Below are positions 27,787 through 36,018 of a stretch of DNA of 64,000 nucleotides, piece by piece. The stretch is taken from NCBI RefSeq assembly GCF_038002765.1, contig NZ_JBBODE010000002.1, forward strand, positions 496,001 to 560,000. Direction: 5' to 3'. Within the stretch, counting starts at the first letter, position 1. Every line of letters starts with the position of its first letter. The stretch comes from Peribacillus sp. FSL H8-0477 (GTDB lineage: Bacteria > Bacillota > Bacilli > Bacillales > DSM-1321). Position numbers and translations under genes: made by a program. The notes beneath the pieces were generated by a model. The model made no database searches, was not told where the DNA came from, and was given only the letters and a program-made list of their open reading frames with translations.

Positions 27787-28236
27787 CTATAATCGCTTAC
27801 CGCCAATAAATTTATTCTTCCAGTAAGAACCATTTATTGAGTCGATACGGACCCCTTTGGAAGAAGAAGAGTGAATGAATTTGTTGTTTCCAACATAAAT
27901 ACCTGTATGACTGGCTCGTTTTTTACCATTTGAAAAGAATACAAGATCTCCTTTCTCTAAACTATTCTTTTTTATGTACTTTCCTATTAAAAACATTTGT
28001 GCTGCCGTTCTTGGAAGAGACTTTCCAGTAGCTTTTTTAATTGAATAGGATACAAATCCAGAGCAATCGAAGCCTACTGGGCTCATTCCACCCGTTTTGT
28101 ATCGAACACCAATGTACTTTTTGCTTACTGATACTACTTGATCTGGTGAATAAGAAGCTTTGGCCGAGTCGAAAGGAACTAGAAAACTACCTAATATACA
28201 AAGTGATAGCACAGATGCGAATATATTCTTTTTCAT
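27787..28236 (-). CDS. Secreted NlpC/P60 peptidoglycan endopeptidase
   Basis: This 149-residue protein has an N-terminal signal peptide (MKKN start, hydrophobic core, cleavage probably after AKA near residue 27) and then a bare NlpC/P60 domain. The catalytic Cys58 lies in PVGFDCSGFVSY, the His in ASHTGIYVG, and a third polar residue follows at KFIHSSS. Such enzymes cut the D-Glu to diamino acid bond of stem peptides. It lacks LysM or SH3 cell-wall-binding domains, so it is a minimal secreted form. It is monocistronic and divergent from motAB. Confidence 0.93.
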   Translation of the reverse strand: MKKNIFASVLSLCILGSFLVPFDSAKASYSPDQVVSVSKKYIGVRYKTGGMSPVGFDCSGFVSYSIKKATGKSLPRTAAQMFLIGKYIKKNSLEKGDLVFFSNGKKRASHTGIYVGNNKFIHSSSSKGVRIDSINGSYWKNKFIGGKRL

Positions 28237-28395
28237 GTGTTTCCCCCTGGTTTTTAGTAATCTCTATATTTCTCTCTTTTAGTAGTTTTACTATATCAAA
28301 AATAGGTATAAAGTATGGTTACAGTATAGTTAAGTAATATTACAAAATTTACTCATTTTGACATTTTTGTCATTGAAACGACATAATATTCAGAA

Positions 28396-28442
28396 AAATA
28401 GAGAAACCTTACTAGAATCCCTAGTAGGGCTCTTTCTATTTT
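28396..28442. terminator. Hairpin between divergent nlpC/P60-family gene and motA
   Basis: AAATAGA...TTACTAG and CTAGTAG...TCTATTT pair into a long interrupted stem with TTTT at the right end. A terminator-like hairpin in front of a plus-strand gene and behind no recognised gene is unusual; it may end a short transcript or form part of a 5' leader. Confidence 0.4.
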
Positions 28443-28548
28443 AAAAATTGATTTCTACAAAAAATCCAGAATCCATTCACTTTTTTTAACTAGTTACCGA
28501 TATAAAGAAAAGTGAATGCAGAACACTTTATATGATTGGGTGTGTATT

Positions 28549-29340
28549 ATGGATAAAACATCATTTATCGGAATTTTACTTGGAATTATTGCTGTTGGTG
28601 TTGGTATGGTGTTAAAAGGGGTAAGTTTATCGGCATTAATCAATCCTGCAGCTATTCTTATCATTTTCGTTGGGACGGCTGCTGCTGTTACTACAGCTTT
28701 TCCAATGTCAGAACTAAAAAAAGTACCTGTGTTGTTCAAGATTCTATTTACTGAACAGCGTTTAACAAAGCCAGAAGAACTTATCCGAACATTTTCAGAA
28801 TGGGCAGTCATTGCTAGAAAAGAAGGACTATTAGCGTTGGAAGTCATTTCTGAGGATATAGAAAATCAATTCTTAAAAAATGGGTTAAATTTAGCGGTAG
28901 AAGGACAAAGTGCCGATTATATTCGTGATATTTTATCAGAAGAAATTGATGCTATGGAAGAGAGACATCTTGGCGGTGCAGCTATATTCAGTCAAGCAGG
29001 TACATATGCTCCAACGCTAGGTGTGCTTGGAGCAGTACTCGGTCTGATTGCTGCACTAGGCAACATGGATAATACAGAGGAATTAGGTCATGCAATATCG
29101 GCAGCTTTTGTTGCGACTATGCTTGGGATTTATACTGGTTATGTACTTTGGCATCCGTTCGCTAATAAGTTAAAAAGAAAATCAAAAGAAGAGGTACGAA
29201 TTAAAGAAATGATGATTGAAGGGATCCTTTCTATTATTGAAGGAGAAGCTCCCCGAACGATTGAACAAAAACTAACGTCTTATTTGCCTGCTAATGAACG
29301 GAAAAAATGGCTGGAAGGCGAAGTGAAGGGAAATGGCTAG
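28549..29340 (+). CDS. motA: Flagellar motor stator protein MotA
   Basis: MotA is the proton-channel stator subunit of the flagellar motor, with four transmembrane helices. This 263-residue protein begins MDKTSFIGILLGIIAVGVGM and includes GTYAPTLGVLGAVLGLIAAL (helices 3-4 region) and GYVLWHPFANKLKRKSK, all close to my memory of B. subtilis MotA rather than the sodium-type MotP. ATG at 28549 is chosen from this alignment; the ribosome site is weak. ACCGATAT at 28496-28503 resembles the sigma-D -10 (GCCGATAT), but no TAAA is found at the correct -35 distance. It overlaps motB by 8 nt. Confidence 0.95.
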   Translation: MDKTSFIGILLGIIAVGVGMVLKGVSLSALINPAAILIIFVGTAAAVTTAFPMSELKKVPVLFKILFTEQRLTKPEELIRTFSEWAVIARKEGLLALEVISEDIENQFLKNGLNLAVEGQSADYIRDILSEEIDAMEERHLGGAAIFSQAGTYAPTLGVLGAVLGLIAALGNMDNTEELGHAISAAFVATMLGIYTGYVLWHPFANKLKRKSKEEVRIKEMMIEGILSIIEGEAPRTIEQKLTSYLPANERKKWLEGEVKGNG

Positions 29341-30100
29341 GAGGAAAAAGAAGGTACGTCATGAAGAACATATGGATGAGTCTTGGCTGGTTCCATATGC
29401 AGATATTTTGACTTTACTACTGGCTCTTTTTATAGTGCTTTTTGCTTCTAGTTCGGTTGACGCCAATAAATTTCAACAACTTTCGAGTGTATTTAATCAA
29501 ATTTTCACGAGTGGTTCTGGTGTCCTAAATTATCCTAGTCCTGTTCAGGATGTCACTCCATCTACAACAGATGAGAATGAAAAGTCTTCCGGAAAAGAAG
29601 ATGATCCGGAAGCCCTTTGGATGGTTGAGAAAAAAGAACTAAAAGAAATACAAGATAAAGTAAACCAGTTTATTGAAAAAAATGATTTGGCTAAAAAGCT
29701 AGATACATCTTTAACGGATGAAGGACTACTGCTTACAATACGAGATAATGTCCTTTTTGAATCTGGTAGTGCGGTCATCCGACAAAAAGATGTGAACATA
29801 TCGAATGATATTGCGGAATTATTGATTATGAATCCACCACGCAGCATTGTCATCAGTGGACATACAGATAATGTGCCAATTAAAACCTATCAATATGAGT
29901 CTAATTGGGACTTAAGCGTTATGAGGGCTGTGAATTTCATGAAGATTCTTCTTGAAAATGAAAGTCTAAATCCTCAATGGTTTAGTGCAAAAGGGTACGG
30001 TGAATTCAGTCCTATTGCATCTAACCAAACGGCAAAGGGACAGGCTAAAAATAGAAGGGTCGAAATTTTAATTATGCCGAGGACAGCTCTTAACCAGTAA
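29333..30100 (+). CDS. motB: Flagellar motor stator protein MotB
   Basis: MotB anchors the stator to peptidoglycan and carries the proton-binding Asp. This 255-residue protein has a basic N-terminus, a single transmembrane helix with D24 in SWLVPYADILTLLLALF, an acidic linker, and a C-terminal OmpA-like domain with IVISGHTDNVPI and SAKGYGEFSPIASN. The ATG lies 8 nt inside motA, so the pair is coupled. A strong terminator follows. Confidence 0.96.
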   Translation: MARRKKKVRHEEHMDESWLVPYADILTLLLALFIVLFASSSVDANKFQQLSSVFNQIFTSGSGVLNYPSPVQDVTPSTTDENEKSSGKEDDPEALWMVEKKELKEIQDKVNQFIEKNDLAKKLDTSLTDEGLLLTIRDNVLFESGSAVIRQKDVNISNDIAELLIMNPPRSIVISGHTDNVPIKTYQYESNWDLSVMRAVNFMKILLENESLNPQWFSAKGYGEFSPIASNQTAKGQAKNRRVEILIMPRTALNQ

Positions 30101-30118
30101 GAAATTGTTTCTAAACAA

Positions 30119-30150
30119 GACGTTAGCTTAAGGCATGTTAAGCTAACGTC
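30119..30150 (+). terminator. Terminator after motAB
   Basis: A perfect 13-bp stem (GACGTTAGCTTAA and its complement) with a 6-nt loop and TTT. Confidence 0.9.
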
Positions 30151-30207
30151 TTTATGTGATTGTAAAACGTATATGAGAATAGAAAGCCATGCGAACTCAA
30201 ACAGCGG

Positions 30208-30498
30208 ATGTGGATAAAAGTGGATAGAGAATATGTAAATGTAATGGAGGAAATTGTGATTACTCTTGTAACGTTTATGATGACGGGACCTGATTATCAG
30301 ACGTTTTGTAAATGTGGGAAATGCAAGAGTGATATTATTGTGCTCAGTCTTAACAATCTTCCGAACCATTATGCAACAACAGAGACTGGTAGGAAAATTG
30401 TATTTGATCGTTTAAATACGGTGGAAAATCGGGCGTGGATTAACAAAAGGATTATTAGCGCAATCCATGTTGTAGGAAAATATCCTAAGCATGACTAA
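30208..30498 (+). CDS. ComFB-like late competence family protein
   Basis: This 96-residue cytoplasmic protein resembles ComFB: YVNVMEEIV near the start, then QTFCKCGKCKSDIIVLSLN with a CxCxxC cysteine cluster that could bind metal, NHYATTETGRK, and a C-terminal block with NRAWINKRIISAI and VGKYPKH. ComFB sits in the B. subtilis comF operon, but a direct uptake role is unproved; homologues occur alone near motility genes. The start is uncertain: ATG at 30208 has no good ribosome site, and a GTG at 30220 is an alternative. A terminator follows. Confidence 0.85.
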   Translation: MWIKVDREYVNVMEEIVITLVTFMMTGPDYQTFCKCGKCKSDIIVLSLNNLPNHYATTETGRKIVFDRLNTVENRAWINKRIISAIHVVGKYPKHD

Positions 30499-30508
30499 CT
30501 ATAACGTA

Positions 30509-30535
30509 CCTGTCGAGTTTCTCGACCGGTTTTTT
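30509..30535 (+). terminator. Terminator after the comFB-like gene
   Basis: CCTGTCGAG and CTCGACCGG form a 9-bp stem with one mismatch and a TTT loop, followed by TTTTTT. Confidence 0.8.
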
Positions 30536-30553
30536 CATTCGTTACCCATAAAT

Positions 30554-30600
30554 AAAAAAGATGGCTGCAACCTCTCAAGTAGGTGGCAGTCATCTTTTTT
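30554..30600. terminator. Bidirectional terminator between comFB-like and MFS genes
   Basis: AAAAAAGATGGCTGC and GCAGTCATCTTTTTT pair around an inner partially paired section, with A-run and T-run at opposite ends. This suits the convergent MFS gene on the minus strand. Confidence 0.8.
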
Positions 30601-30627
30601 GACGTGCTGGGTTTTAGATTACTAAAT

Positions 30628-31809
30628 TTATGTTCTTGCCTTGCGCTGACTAGAATATCTTCCATGCAAAAAATAGTAGAGCGGAAGAGTAAGAAACACG
30701 AGGATACCGCAATAAAGATACAGTTTGGCATAACCGACCGATGCTGCGAATAAGCCCATTGTAAAAGAGCCTAGGGCAAATCCTCCATCGAAAAGGGTGA
30801 AGAAGGTGGCTGTGGCTGCACCGCGTCTGTGAGGGGCAGCTTGATTAATTGCAACGGTTTGGAAGCTGGGTGTCAAGCTTCCGTAACCAAGGCCAATAAT
30901 TGCGCCTGATACTAATAACAATCCAGCTGATTGTACCTGGCTAAGTAGAATCAAGCCTATTGCAAAAATGATCATACCTGGATAGATAATAACATTTTCA
31001 CCTTTCATATCAAACCACCGGCCAGTAAAGGGACGGGCGGCAATCATTGTTACAGCGTATACAACAAAGAAAAAACTAGCAGCTTCTACGAGACCGAGCT
31101 GTTTAGCATAAACAGAAATAAAAGCCATTAGTCCTGCATAGGAAAATGAAAGAATTCCTGCAATGGCAGCAATACGAAGTGTAGATACTTCAAAAAGTGA
31201 TTTGAATGACATTTTTTCTTTAATTTTCACGGGTCCTTTTACCTGATCTGGGAACTTTGCAAAGAAACCAAGAATGAGGGCAAGGAACGCGGCTATTCCA
31301 CAAATGATAAATAAAATGGTGAAAGTCGTTTTAGTGGCAATCATAATTCCCATAAAGGGTCCAGCTACCATAGCTAGATTCATGGACATTGAGTAATATC
31401 CCATTCCCTCGCCACGACGTTCATCTGGGATCAAATCGGCTACAATCGTCCCTAAAACTGTTGTGGCCATACCAAAGCCGATACCATGGATGAAACGCAA
31501 TAGTAAAAGCAGAGGAAAACTTTTTATCCCCATATAAAATACAGCAGATAATAAAAAGATAATGAGCGAAAAATAGAGCATTTTTTTTCTTCCAAAGTCT
31601 TCAATCCATTTTCCAGTAAACGGTCTGCAGATTACAGCAGAGATTAAGAAGACAGTAACAACAAGTCCAATTTGTGCTTCAGAACCTTCTAAATGATCAA
31701 CAACAAAAATGGGAAGGGTTGTTAGAAGGACGTAAAATGTGAAAAAAATAAAAAAACTGCTTAGTGAGACGCTGATGAAATCTTTCGTCCAAAGCGGTTT
31801 CTTTTGCAT
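30628..31809 (-). CDS. MFS transporter (drug/metabolite efflux type)
   Basis: This 393-residue protein has twelve hydrophobic segments. The loop 2-3 motif ICRPFTGKWIEDFGRKKML and the repeated RPFTGRWFDMKGENVI in the second half are typical of the YwoG/YfkL-like efflux group. ATG at 31809 is chosen from TGGAG 9 nt upstream; the frame is open further upstream. It is monocistronic. The substrate cannot be told from sequence. In B. subtilis yfkL is an MFS gene near yfkM, so this could be a displaced counterpart. Confidence 0.85.
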   Translation of the reverse strand: MQKKPLWTKDFISVSLSSFFIFFTFYVLLTTLPIFVVDHLEGSEAQIGLVVTVFLISAVICRPFTGKWIEDFGRKKMLYFSLIIFLLSAVFYMGIKSFPLLLLLRFIHGIGFGMATTVLGTIVADLIPDERRGEGMGYYSMSMNLAMVAGPFMGIMIATKTTFTILFIICGIAAFLALILGFFAKFPDQVKGPVKIKEKMSFKSLFEVSTLRIAAIAGILSFSYAGLMAFISVYAKQLGLVEAASFFFVVYAVTMIAARPFTGRWFDMKGENVIIYPGMIIFAIGLILLSQVQSAGLLLVSGAIIGLGYGSLTPSFQTVAINQAAPHRRGAATATFFTLFDGGFALGSFTMGLFAASVGYAKLYLYCGILVFLTLPLYYFLHGRYSSQRKART

Positions 31810-32013
31810 ATATATCATCTCCAAATCTTGTCTAGCGAAAAGTACTACTCCTGTCTGAATAAAATTCATCGCCGATTAATATCTTTAATTAAAATAATTG
31901 TTGTACTAACTATATATGATAATAAGCGATTTGAAAAGATTTTATTGAATTTCCTTTACTTAGTTATTTATTAATTAGTTCACTAGATTAAGTAATGCAC
32001 ATCAATATAAAAT

Positions 32014-32038
32014 GTTTAAAGCTATCATAACCGGGAAA
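32014..32038 (+). promoter_or_regulatory. Probable sigma-B promoter of the yfkM-like gene
   Basis: GTTTAA (32014-32019), a 13-nt spacer and GGGAAA (32033-32038) approximate the sigma-B consensus GTTTAA-N12-14-GGGTAT (-10 has 4 of 6). It lies about 48 bp before the start. The B. subtilis counterpart is a general stress gene, as I recall, which supports the call. Confidence 0.6.
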
Positions 32039-32086
32039 AATAGAAGTAAGAGAGACAATAATTTTTAAGAAGGAGAGGATGCAGAT

Positions 32087-32605
32087 ATGAGTAAAAAAAT
32101 TGCTTGTGTAATAACCAATGACTTTGAGGATTCAGAATATACAGAGCCTGTAAAAGCATATAAAGAAGCAGGACATACGGTGATAACCATTGAGAAAGAA
32201 GCCGGAAAAACAGTAGTAGGTAAAACAGATAAAACAGAAGTGAAAATTGATAAATCTATTGATTCAGTGAACCCAGCTGACTTCGATGCATTACTAATTC
32301 CTGGAGGATTTTCTCCTGATCAACTTCGTGCAGATGATCGATTTGTTGCTTTTACAAAAGCATTTATGGATGAAAAGAAACCCGTTTTTGCTATCTGTCA
32401 TGGTCCACAGCTGTTGATTACAGCAAAAGTGCTTGAGGGCCGGGATGCAACAGGATTTACATCGATTAAAGTGGATTTAGAAAATGCGGGAGTCAAGTTT
32501 GCGGATAAGGAAGTGGTTGTTTGCGGGAACCAACTCGTTACCAGCCGAACTCCGGATGATCTGCCGGCCTTTAATCGTGAATCATTAAAACTTCTTGAAG
32601 TATAA
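32087..32605 (+). CDS. yfkM: General stress protein 18, DJ-1/PfpI family
   Basis: This 172-residue protein belongs to the DJ-1/PfpI class I glutamine amidotransferase-like fold. The nucleophile elbow AICHGPQLL places Cys104 next to His105, with an acidic residue near the N-terminus (FEDSEYTEP). Members act as glyoxalase-III/deglycase-like enzymes or chaperones under stress, and proteolytic activity has been claimed for PfpI. It is close to B. subtilis YfkM (Gsp18) in size and sequence as I remember it. Ribosome site AAGGAGAGG, probable sigma-B promoter upstream, terminator downstream. Confidence 0.9.
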   Translation: MSKKIACVITNDFEDSEYTEPVKAYKEAGHTVITIEKEAGKTVVGKTDKTEVKIDKSIDSVNPADFDALLIPGGFSPDQLRADDRFVAFTKAFMDEKKPVFAICHGPQLLITAKVLEGRDATGFTSIKVDLENAGVKFADKEVVVCGNQLVTSRTPDDLPAFNRESLKLLEV

Positions 32606-32614
32606 AAAAATAGA

Positions 32615-32641
32615 AAAAACCCGGAATTCCGGGTTTTTTTT
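32615..32641 (+). terminator. Terminator after yfkM
   Basis: AAAAACCCGG / CCGGGTTTTT with an AATT loop. The A-run and T-run are on both sides, so it can work either way. Confidence 0.92.
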
Positions 32642-32738
32642 GCGTTTAAGGGATGAAGGATTAATTTAAACGGATATTCATATCTACTCATTTTTAAAGT
32701 AAAATAGAGATAGTTCATTGAAAAAGGAAGTGTCAGGT

Positions 32739-33488
32739 GTGATTGTATTAAAATCAGAACGTGAAATCGAAGCTATGCATGAATCGGGCAAGCTGCTAGC
32801 TGCAACACATAAAGAAATAGCGAAGTTAATTCAACCTGGTGTAACTACTTGGGAAATAGAAGAATTTGTTGAAGCGTATTTGAAAAAACACGGTGCAAAA
32901 CCGGAACAAAAGGGATATAAAGGTTATAAATATGCAACGTGTGCAAGTATAAATGAAGAAATTTGTCATGGGTATCCAAGGAAAACACCTTTGAAAAATG
33001 GAGACATTGTAACCATTGATATGGTAGTTAACTATAATGGTGCTCTTTCAGATTCTGCTTGGACGTATAAGGCAGGCACTGTTTCAAAAGAAATCGATCA
33101 TTTATTGCATGTAACGAAGGAATCGTTGTATAAAGCAATCGCTCAGGCTGTTCCAGGGAATCGGATTGGCGATATTGGCCATGCCATTCAATCCTATGTA
33201 GAGCCTGAAGGTTTCTCGGTTGTTCGTGATTTTATTGGTCACGGAATAGGAACAGTAATTCATGAAAGTCCTGAAGTTCCACATTACGGACTGCCGAATA
33301 AAGGTCTCCGCCTAAAAGAAGGAATGGTCTTTACTATTGAACCGATGGTAAATGTCGGAACCTATAAAGCAATACGAAACCCAAATGGCTGGACAGCTTC
33401 AACTGCAGACGGAGGGTACTCTGCGCAATATGAGCATACTATTGCCATTATGAAAGATGGGCCGCTTATTTTAACCGAGCAGGAATAA
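32739..33488 (+). CDS. Type I methionine aminopeptidase (second, MapB-like)
   Basis: This 249-residue enzyme removes the N-terminal Met from proteins. All five metal ligands are recognisable: Asp in GDIVTIDMVV, Asp in GALSDSAWTY, His in FIGHGIGTVIHE, Glu in FTIEPMV and Glu in QYEHTIAI. The GTG at 32739 is taken as start because AAGGAAG lies 8 nt upstream; a TTG seven codons earlier overlaps that site. It is monocistronic, so it is likely a secondary MetAP like B. subtilis MapB (YflG) rather than the essential copy in the ribosomal cluster. Confidence 0.93.
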   Translation: MIVLKSEREIEAMHESGKLLAATHKEIAKLIQPGVTTWEIEEFVEAYLKKHGAKPEQKGYKGYKYATCASINEEICHGYPRKTPLKNGDIVTIDMVVNYNGALSDSAWTYKAGTVSKEIDHLLHVTKESLYKAIAQAVPGNRIGDIGHAIQSYVEPEGFSVVRDFIGHGIGTVIHESPEVPHYGLPNKGLRLKEGMVFTIEPMVNVGTYKAIRNPNGWTASTADGGYSAQYEHTIAIMKDGPLILTEQE

Positions 33489-33545
33489 AGTGCAGACTAT
33501 AATAAAAAGATCATTCTGTCATCAGAATGATCCAGTTTGTCGACA

Positions 33546-33580
33546 AAAGAGGTCAGGAATGTTTCATTCCGGACCTCTTT
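33546..33580 (+). terminator. Terminator-like hairpin after map
   Basis: AAAGAGGTC-A-GGAATG pairs with CATTCC-G-GACCTCTTT around a TTT loop, a stem of about 16 bp. It lies just inside the left end of the IS relic and may end the methionine aminopeptidase transcript. Confidence 0.75.
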
Positions 33581-33736
33581 GAGTTATGAACACTTTTCAT
33601 GGAGGTTTTCTGGCTTATAAAGACTGTTCATGGCATCTTTCTAGGCCGGCATACTTCCCAATACAGATCATCCTTGACCAGATCATAAATGAAAGAAAAA
33701 TCCAGGGCTTCTTCCATTTTGCGGACCAAATGGTAC

Positions 33737-33866
33737 GTTGATTTCCATTCCAGGCGTTTCGCTTTCCGCGGGCAGGCGGTGAGCCTCCTCATCGCTTACG
33801 CTCTTGCGGGGTCTCACCTGTCCTGCTATTCCCGCAGGAGTCTTCACGCCTTTCACTGCAATCAAC
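33737..33866. repeat. 130-bp Bacillaceae intergenic palindromic repeat
   Basis: The segment begins GTTGATT and ends AATCAAC (perfect inverted ends), with GGCG / CGCC further in. The interior is much more GC-rich than its surroundings, with GCTTTCCGCGGGCAGGCGGT, CTCTTGCGGGGTCTCACC and CCCGCAGGAGTCTTC. I recognise this from many Bacillus genomes as a dispersed non-coding repeat of unclear function. Open frames across it on both strands are artefacts of GC content. Confidence 0.7.
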
Positions 33867-34094
33867 TGCCTTTCTAAATGCAATCTCAAAAGTCAAATCC
33901 GTTCTATTTTAAAATAAACTTGATAAGGATCCTTTTGAAAACCCATTTAATTCAACGTGGTCAGCTTGAAATGGTCGCATTAGACCAGCTTGTTCACCTC
34001 ATTTTAGAAGATAAAAAACTGTAGACAAGACTCGATTTTCACCTGAGTTTGTCTACAGTCTGGATCATTCTCTCATCAGAATGATCTTTTTTAG

Positions 34095-34619
34095 TTACTG
34101 AAAATATTCTGTTAGGAACCAATCGAAGAAATCTGTTTCCCCGAGCTGGAATACCAAGATGGGTTTTGAAACGAGATCGGCCGCTTTCTGATAGCAATCT
34201 GGCCAAGCGATAACTGCTTGAATATTATCTAGTTCTTTTAACAGTCTAAAGTCGCTTTCCTCTTTGATAACTACAGCCTTTGGGTAGATTTCACGTTTAT
34301 AGCCTTCAACCAATATGACATGCGGCTCAAAAAAACGCAGTACCCCAAGCAGGGCGGGTACAGAGGGAGGTTCATTTTTACTCATTCGTGATAATAACTG
34401 AATGGTTCCAGCACCCTCCACCATTGAAGCAGTTGCACCTGCTGAAAAGTGTTGTTCAGAATCATTTTCGCCAATATCGGGTATCCCGCCATGACCATGA
34501 TGTTTTAAGACTGCCACTTCAATTTGTTGATTGGTCAGTACATGAATCATGTTTTTAATGAGTGTGGTTTTCCCACTATTTTTAAATCCAACAATTTGAA
34601 AAACAATGGTATCTACCAC
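34095..34619 (-). CDS. mobB: Molybdopterin-guanine dinucleotide biosynthesis protein MobB
   Basis: This 174-residue P-loop GTP-binding protein assists nucleotide attachment to molybdenum cofactor. The Walker A motif GFKNSGKTT is at about residues 10-18, and HHGHGGIPDIGENDS and LVEGYKREIYPK follow, as in MobB. GTG at 34619 has AGGAAG at 9 nt; a TTG at 34625 is too close to it. The start lies within the end of moeA, so the two are coupled. MobA is not in the window. Confidence 0.92.
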   Translation of the reverse strand: MVDTIVFQIVGFKNSGKTTLIKNMIHVLTNQQIEVAVLKHHGHGGIPDIGENDSEQHFSAGATASMVEGAGTIQLLSRMSKNEPPSVPALLGVLRFFEPHVILVEGYKREIYPKAVVIKEESDFRLLKELDNIQAVIAWPDCYQKAADLVSKPILVFQLGETDFFDWFLTEYFQ

Positions 34620-35878
34620 GGCCAACTACTTCCTGTCTGGTCATCAAGTAATAAGGTTTCTACCATGTCACCTTTTTGGAAACCGCGGGTCCCGCCTGGG
34701 AGAATCGTTAAACAATCTGCCCCAGCCAGGCTCATAATAATATTCGATTTGTCTACCCCGCTCGGTACTACTTCGAGCCTGCCATCTTGATAAGTTAAGG
34801 TAGTGCGGACAAAGCGGTGGAAAGGGTTGGCTTTTGGTAAATCTGTTCCTAAGTAAGCTTGTACTTTACGTAGATGGGGTGTATCACAGAAAGAAAGAGA
34901 GCGGACAATCGGCCTGACAAATAATTCAAAGCCAACATAACAGGCAGATGGATTTCCGGAAAGTCCGAATAATAATTTATTCCCAAGTGCAGCTACCGTG
35001 GTGACACTCCCTGGCCGCATGGCTACTTTGTTGAAGAGAACTTCTGCTCCTAATTTTTGATAAATGTCGGGAAGGAAGTCATAATCTCCTACCGACACAC
35101 CACCTGTAGTAATTAGAATGTCAACCTGATCAATCGCAACTGAAATGGCACGGTAACTCGTTTCAAGTTCATCTGCCAATTGGCCAAAGTATACAACTTC
35201 ACCGCCGGCTCTAGAAATCTGAGCAGCAATCATATGGGCATTACTATTGCGGATTTTCCCAGCTTGAAGCGGTTCATGTACTTCTAATAATTCAGAACCA
35301 GTTGCATAAAGTCCAATTAACGGTTTTTTTGCCACAGGAACTTCCGCATAACCGAATGTGGCCAATACACCTTTCATTCCTGGGTTAATCTGACTTCCTT
35401 TTTTGACAATTACGTCGCCTGTCTTAGCATCTTCACCTTGAAAAGAAACATTCTCACCTTTTTTTATGGATCGTTTAAAAGAAATATATTTCTTCCCAGC
35501 TTTCTCATAGCCTTTTGTAAGTTCAAGCATAATCACACAATCACATTCTTCGGGCATTTGGGTACCTGTCATAATTCGTACAGCTTGGTTTTTTTGCACA
35601 GTTTTCGAAGAAACCATTCCTGCTCCAAGTTCTTCAATTACTTCAAATTCTAGTGGATTTGTAAGCGAACCAAATGTGGTATCTTCAGATCGAAGAGCAA
35701 ATCCATCATAGGGGGAACGATTGAAATGAGGTACATCATGAGTGGCGACAATATCCTCAGCTAAAAAACGCCCCTGACATTCTGCTATGGTGACATACTC
35801 TTTTTCTCCGATTCCTTTTTTATCAATGATTTTAGTAACAGCTTCTGCTACGCTGATTGGAATTCTGCGTTCGAGCAT
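34613..35878 (-). CDS. moeA: Molybdopterin molybdenumtransferase MoeA
   Basis: This 421-residue enzyme inserts molybdate into adenylylated molybdopterin. The N-terminal HDVPHFNRSPYDGFALRSED, the GENVSFQGEDAKTGDVI region and the MogA-like core ITTGGVSVGDYDFLP and FGLSGNPSACYVGFELFV are characteristic, followed by the C-terminal beta domain. ATG at 35878 follows ATAGGAG by 8-9 nt; a GTG three codons earlier is inside the site. It forms the moeA-mobB operon. A molybdoenzyme such as nitrate reductase is expected elsewhere in the genome. Confidence 0.95.
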   Translation of the reverse strand: MLERRIPISVAEAVTKIIDKKGIGEKEYVTIAECQGRFLAEDIVATHDVPHFNRSPYDGFALRSEDTTFGSLTNPLEFEVIEELGAGMVSSKTVQKNQAVRIMTGTQMPEECDCVIMLELTKGYEKAGKKYISFKRSIKKGENVSFQGEDAKTGDVIVKKGSQINPGMKGVLATFGYAEVPVAKKPLIGLYATGSELLEVHEPLQAGKIRNSNAHMIAAQISRAGGEVVYFGQLADELETSYRAISVAIDQVDILITTGGVSVGDYDFLPDIYQKLGAEVLFNKVAMRPGSVTTVAALGNKLLFGLSGNPSACYVGFELFVRPIVRSLSFCDTPHLRKVQAYLGTDLPKANPFHRFVRTTLTYQDGRLEVVPSGVDKSNIIMSLAGADCLTILPGGTRGFQKGDMVETLLLDDQTGSSWPW

Positions 35879-35976
35879 TATTTTCACTCCTATTTTTTTC
35901 TATGTCCTGATTTATGGTACAACTATAACAAAATAATGAGAGCGATGGTATATTCCAAGGCTCTCGAAAGATACTA

Positions 35977-36009
35977 CAAAAAAACCGTTCCGGTTATACG
36001 GGACGGTTT
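35977..36009 (-). terminator. Terminator after yfkK
   Basis: AAACCGT-T-CCG and CGG-G-ACGGTTT form the stem, and on the minus strand it is followed by TTTTTTT. Confidence 0.85.
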
Positions 36010-36018
36010 AAGTTAAAG

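Larger units (their letters stand above)
33504..34092. mobile_element. Rearranged IS1182-type relic with inverted ends
   Basis: Two imperfect inverted ends of about 42 bp are seen (33504-33545 and 34051-34092), both containing AAAAAGATCATTCTG and GAATGATCCAG. Inside, transposase N-terminus pieces lie in opposite orientations. QRGQLEMVALDQLV is on the plus strand (about 33954-33995). LVRKMEEALDFSFIYDLV is on the minus strand (about 33675-33728), and the two would be adjacent in an intact gene. The 130-bp repeat at 33737-33866 sits between them. A hairpin CTGTAGACAA / TTTGTCTACAG (34019-34058) precedes the right end. No intact transposase remains. Confidence 0.65.

Noticed and set aside
28496-28503. 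Sigma-D promoter for motA
   Set aside because: Only the -10-like ACCGATAT is present; no TAAA at the required 15-16 nt upstream. Mentioned in the motA entry but not listed as a feature.
33689-33889. Open frames of 60-70 codons on both strands across the GC-rich repeat
   Set aside because: They arise from the high-GC palindromic repeat, lack ribosome sites and overlap each other; treated as non-coding.
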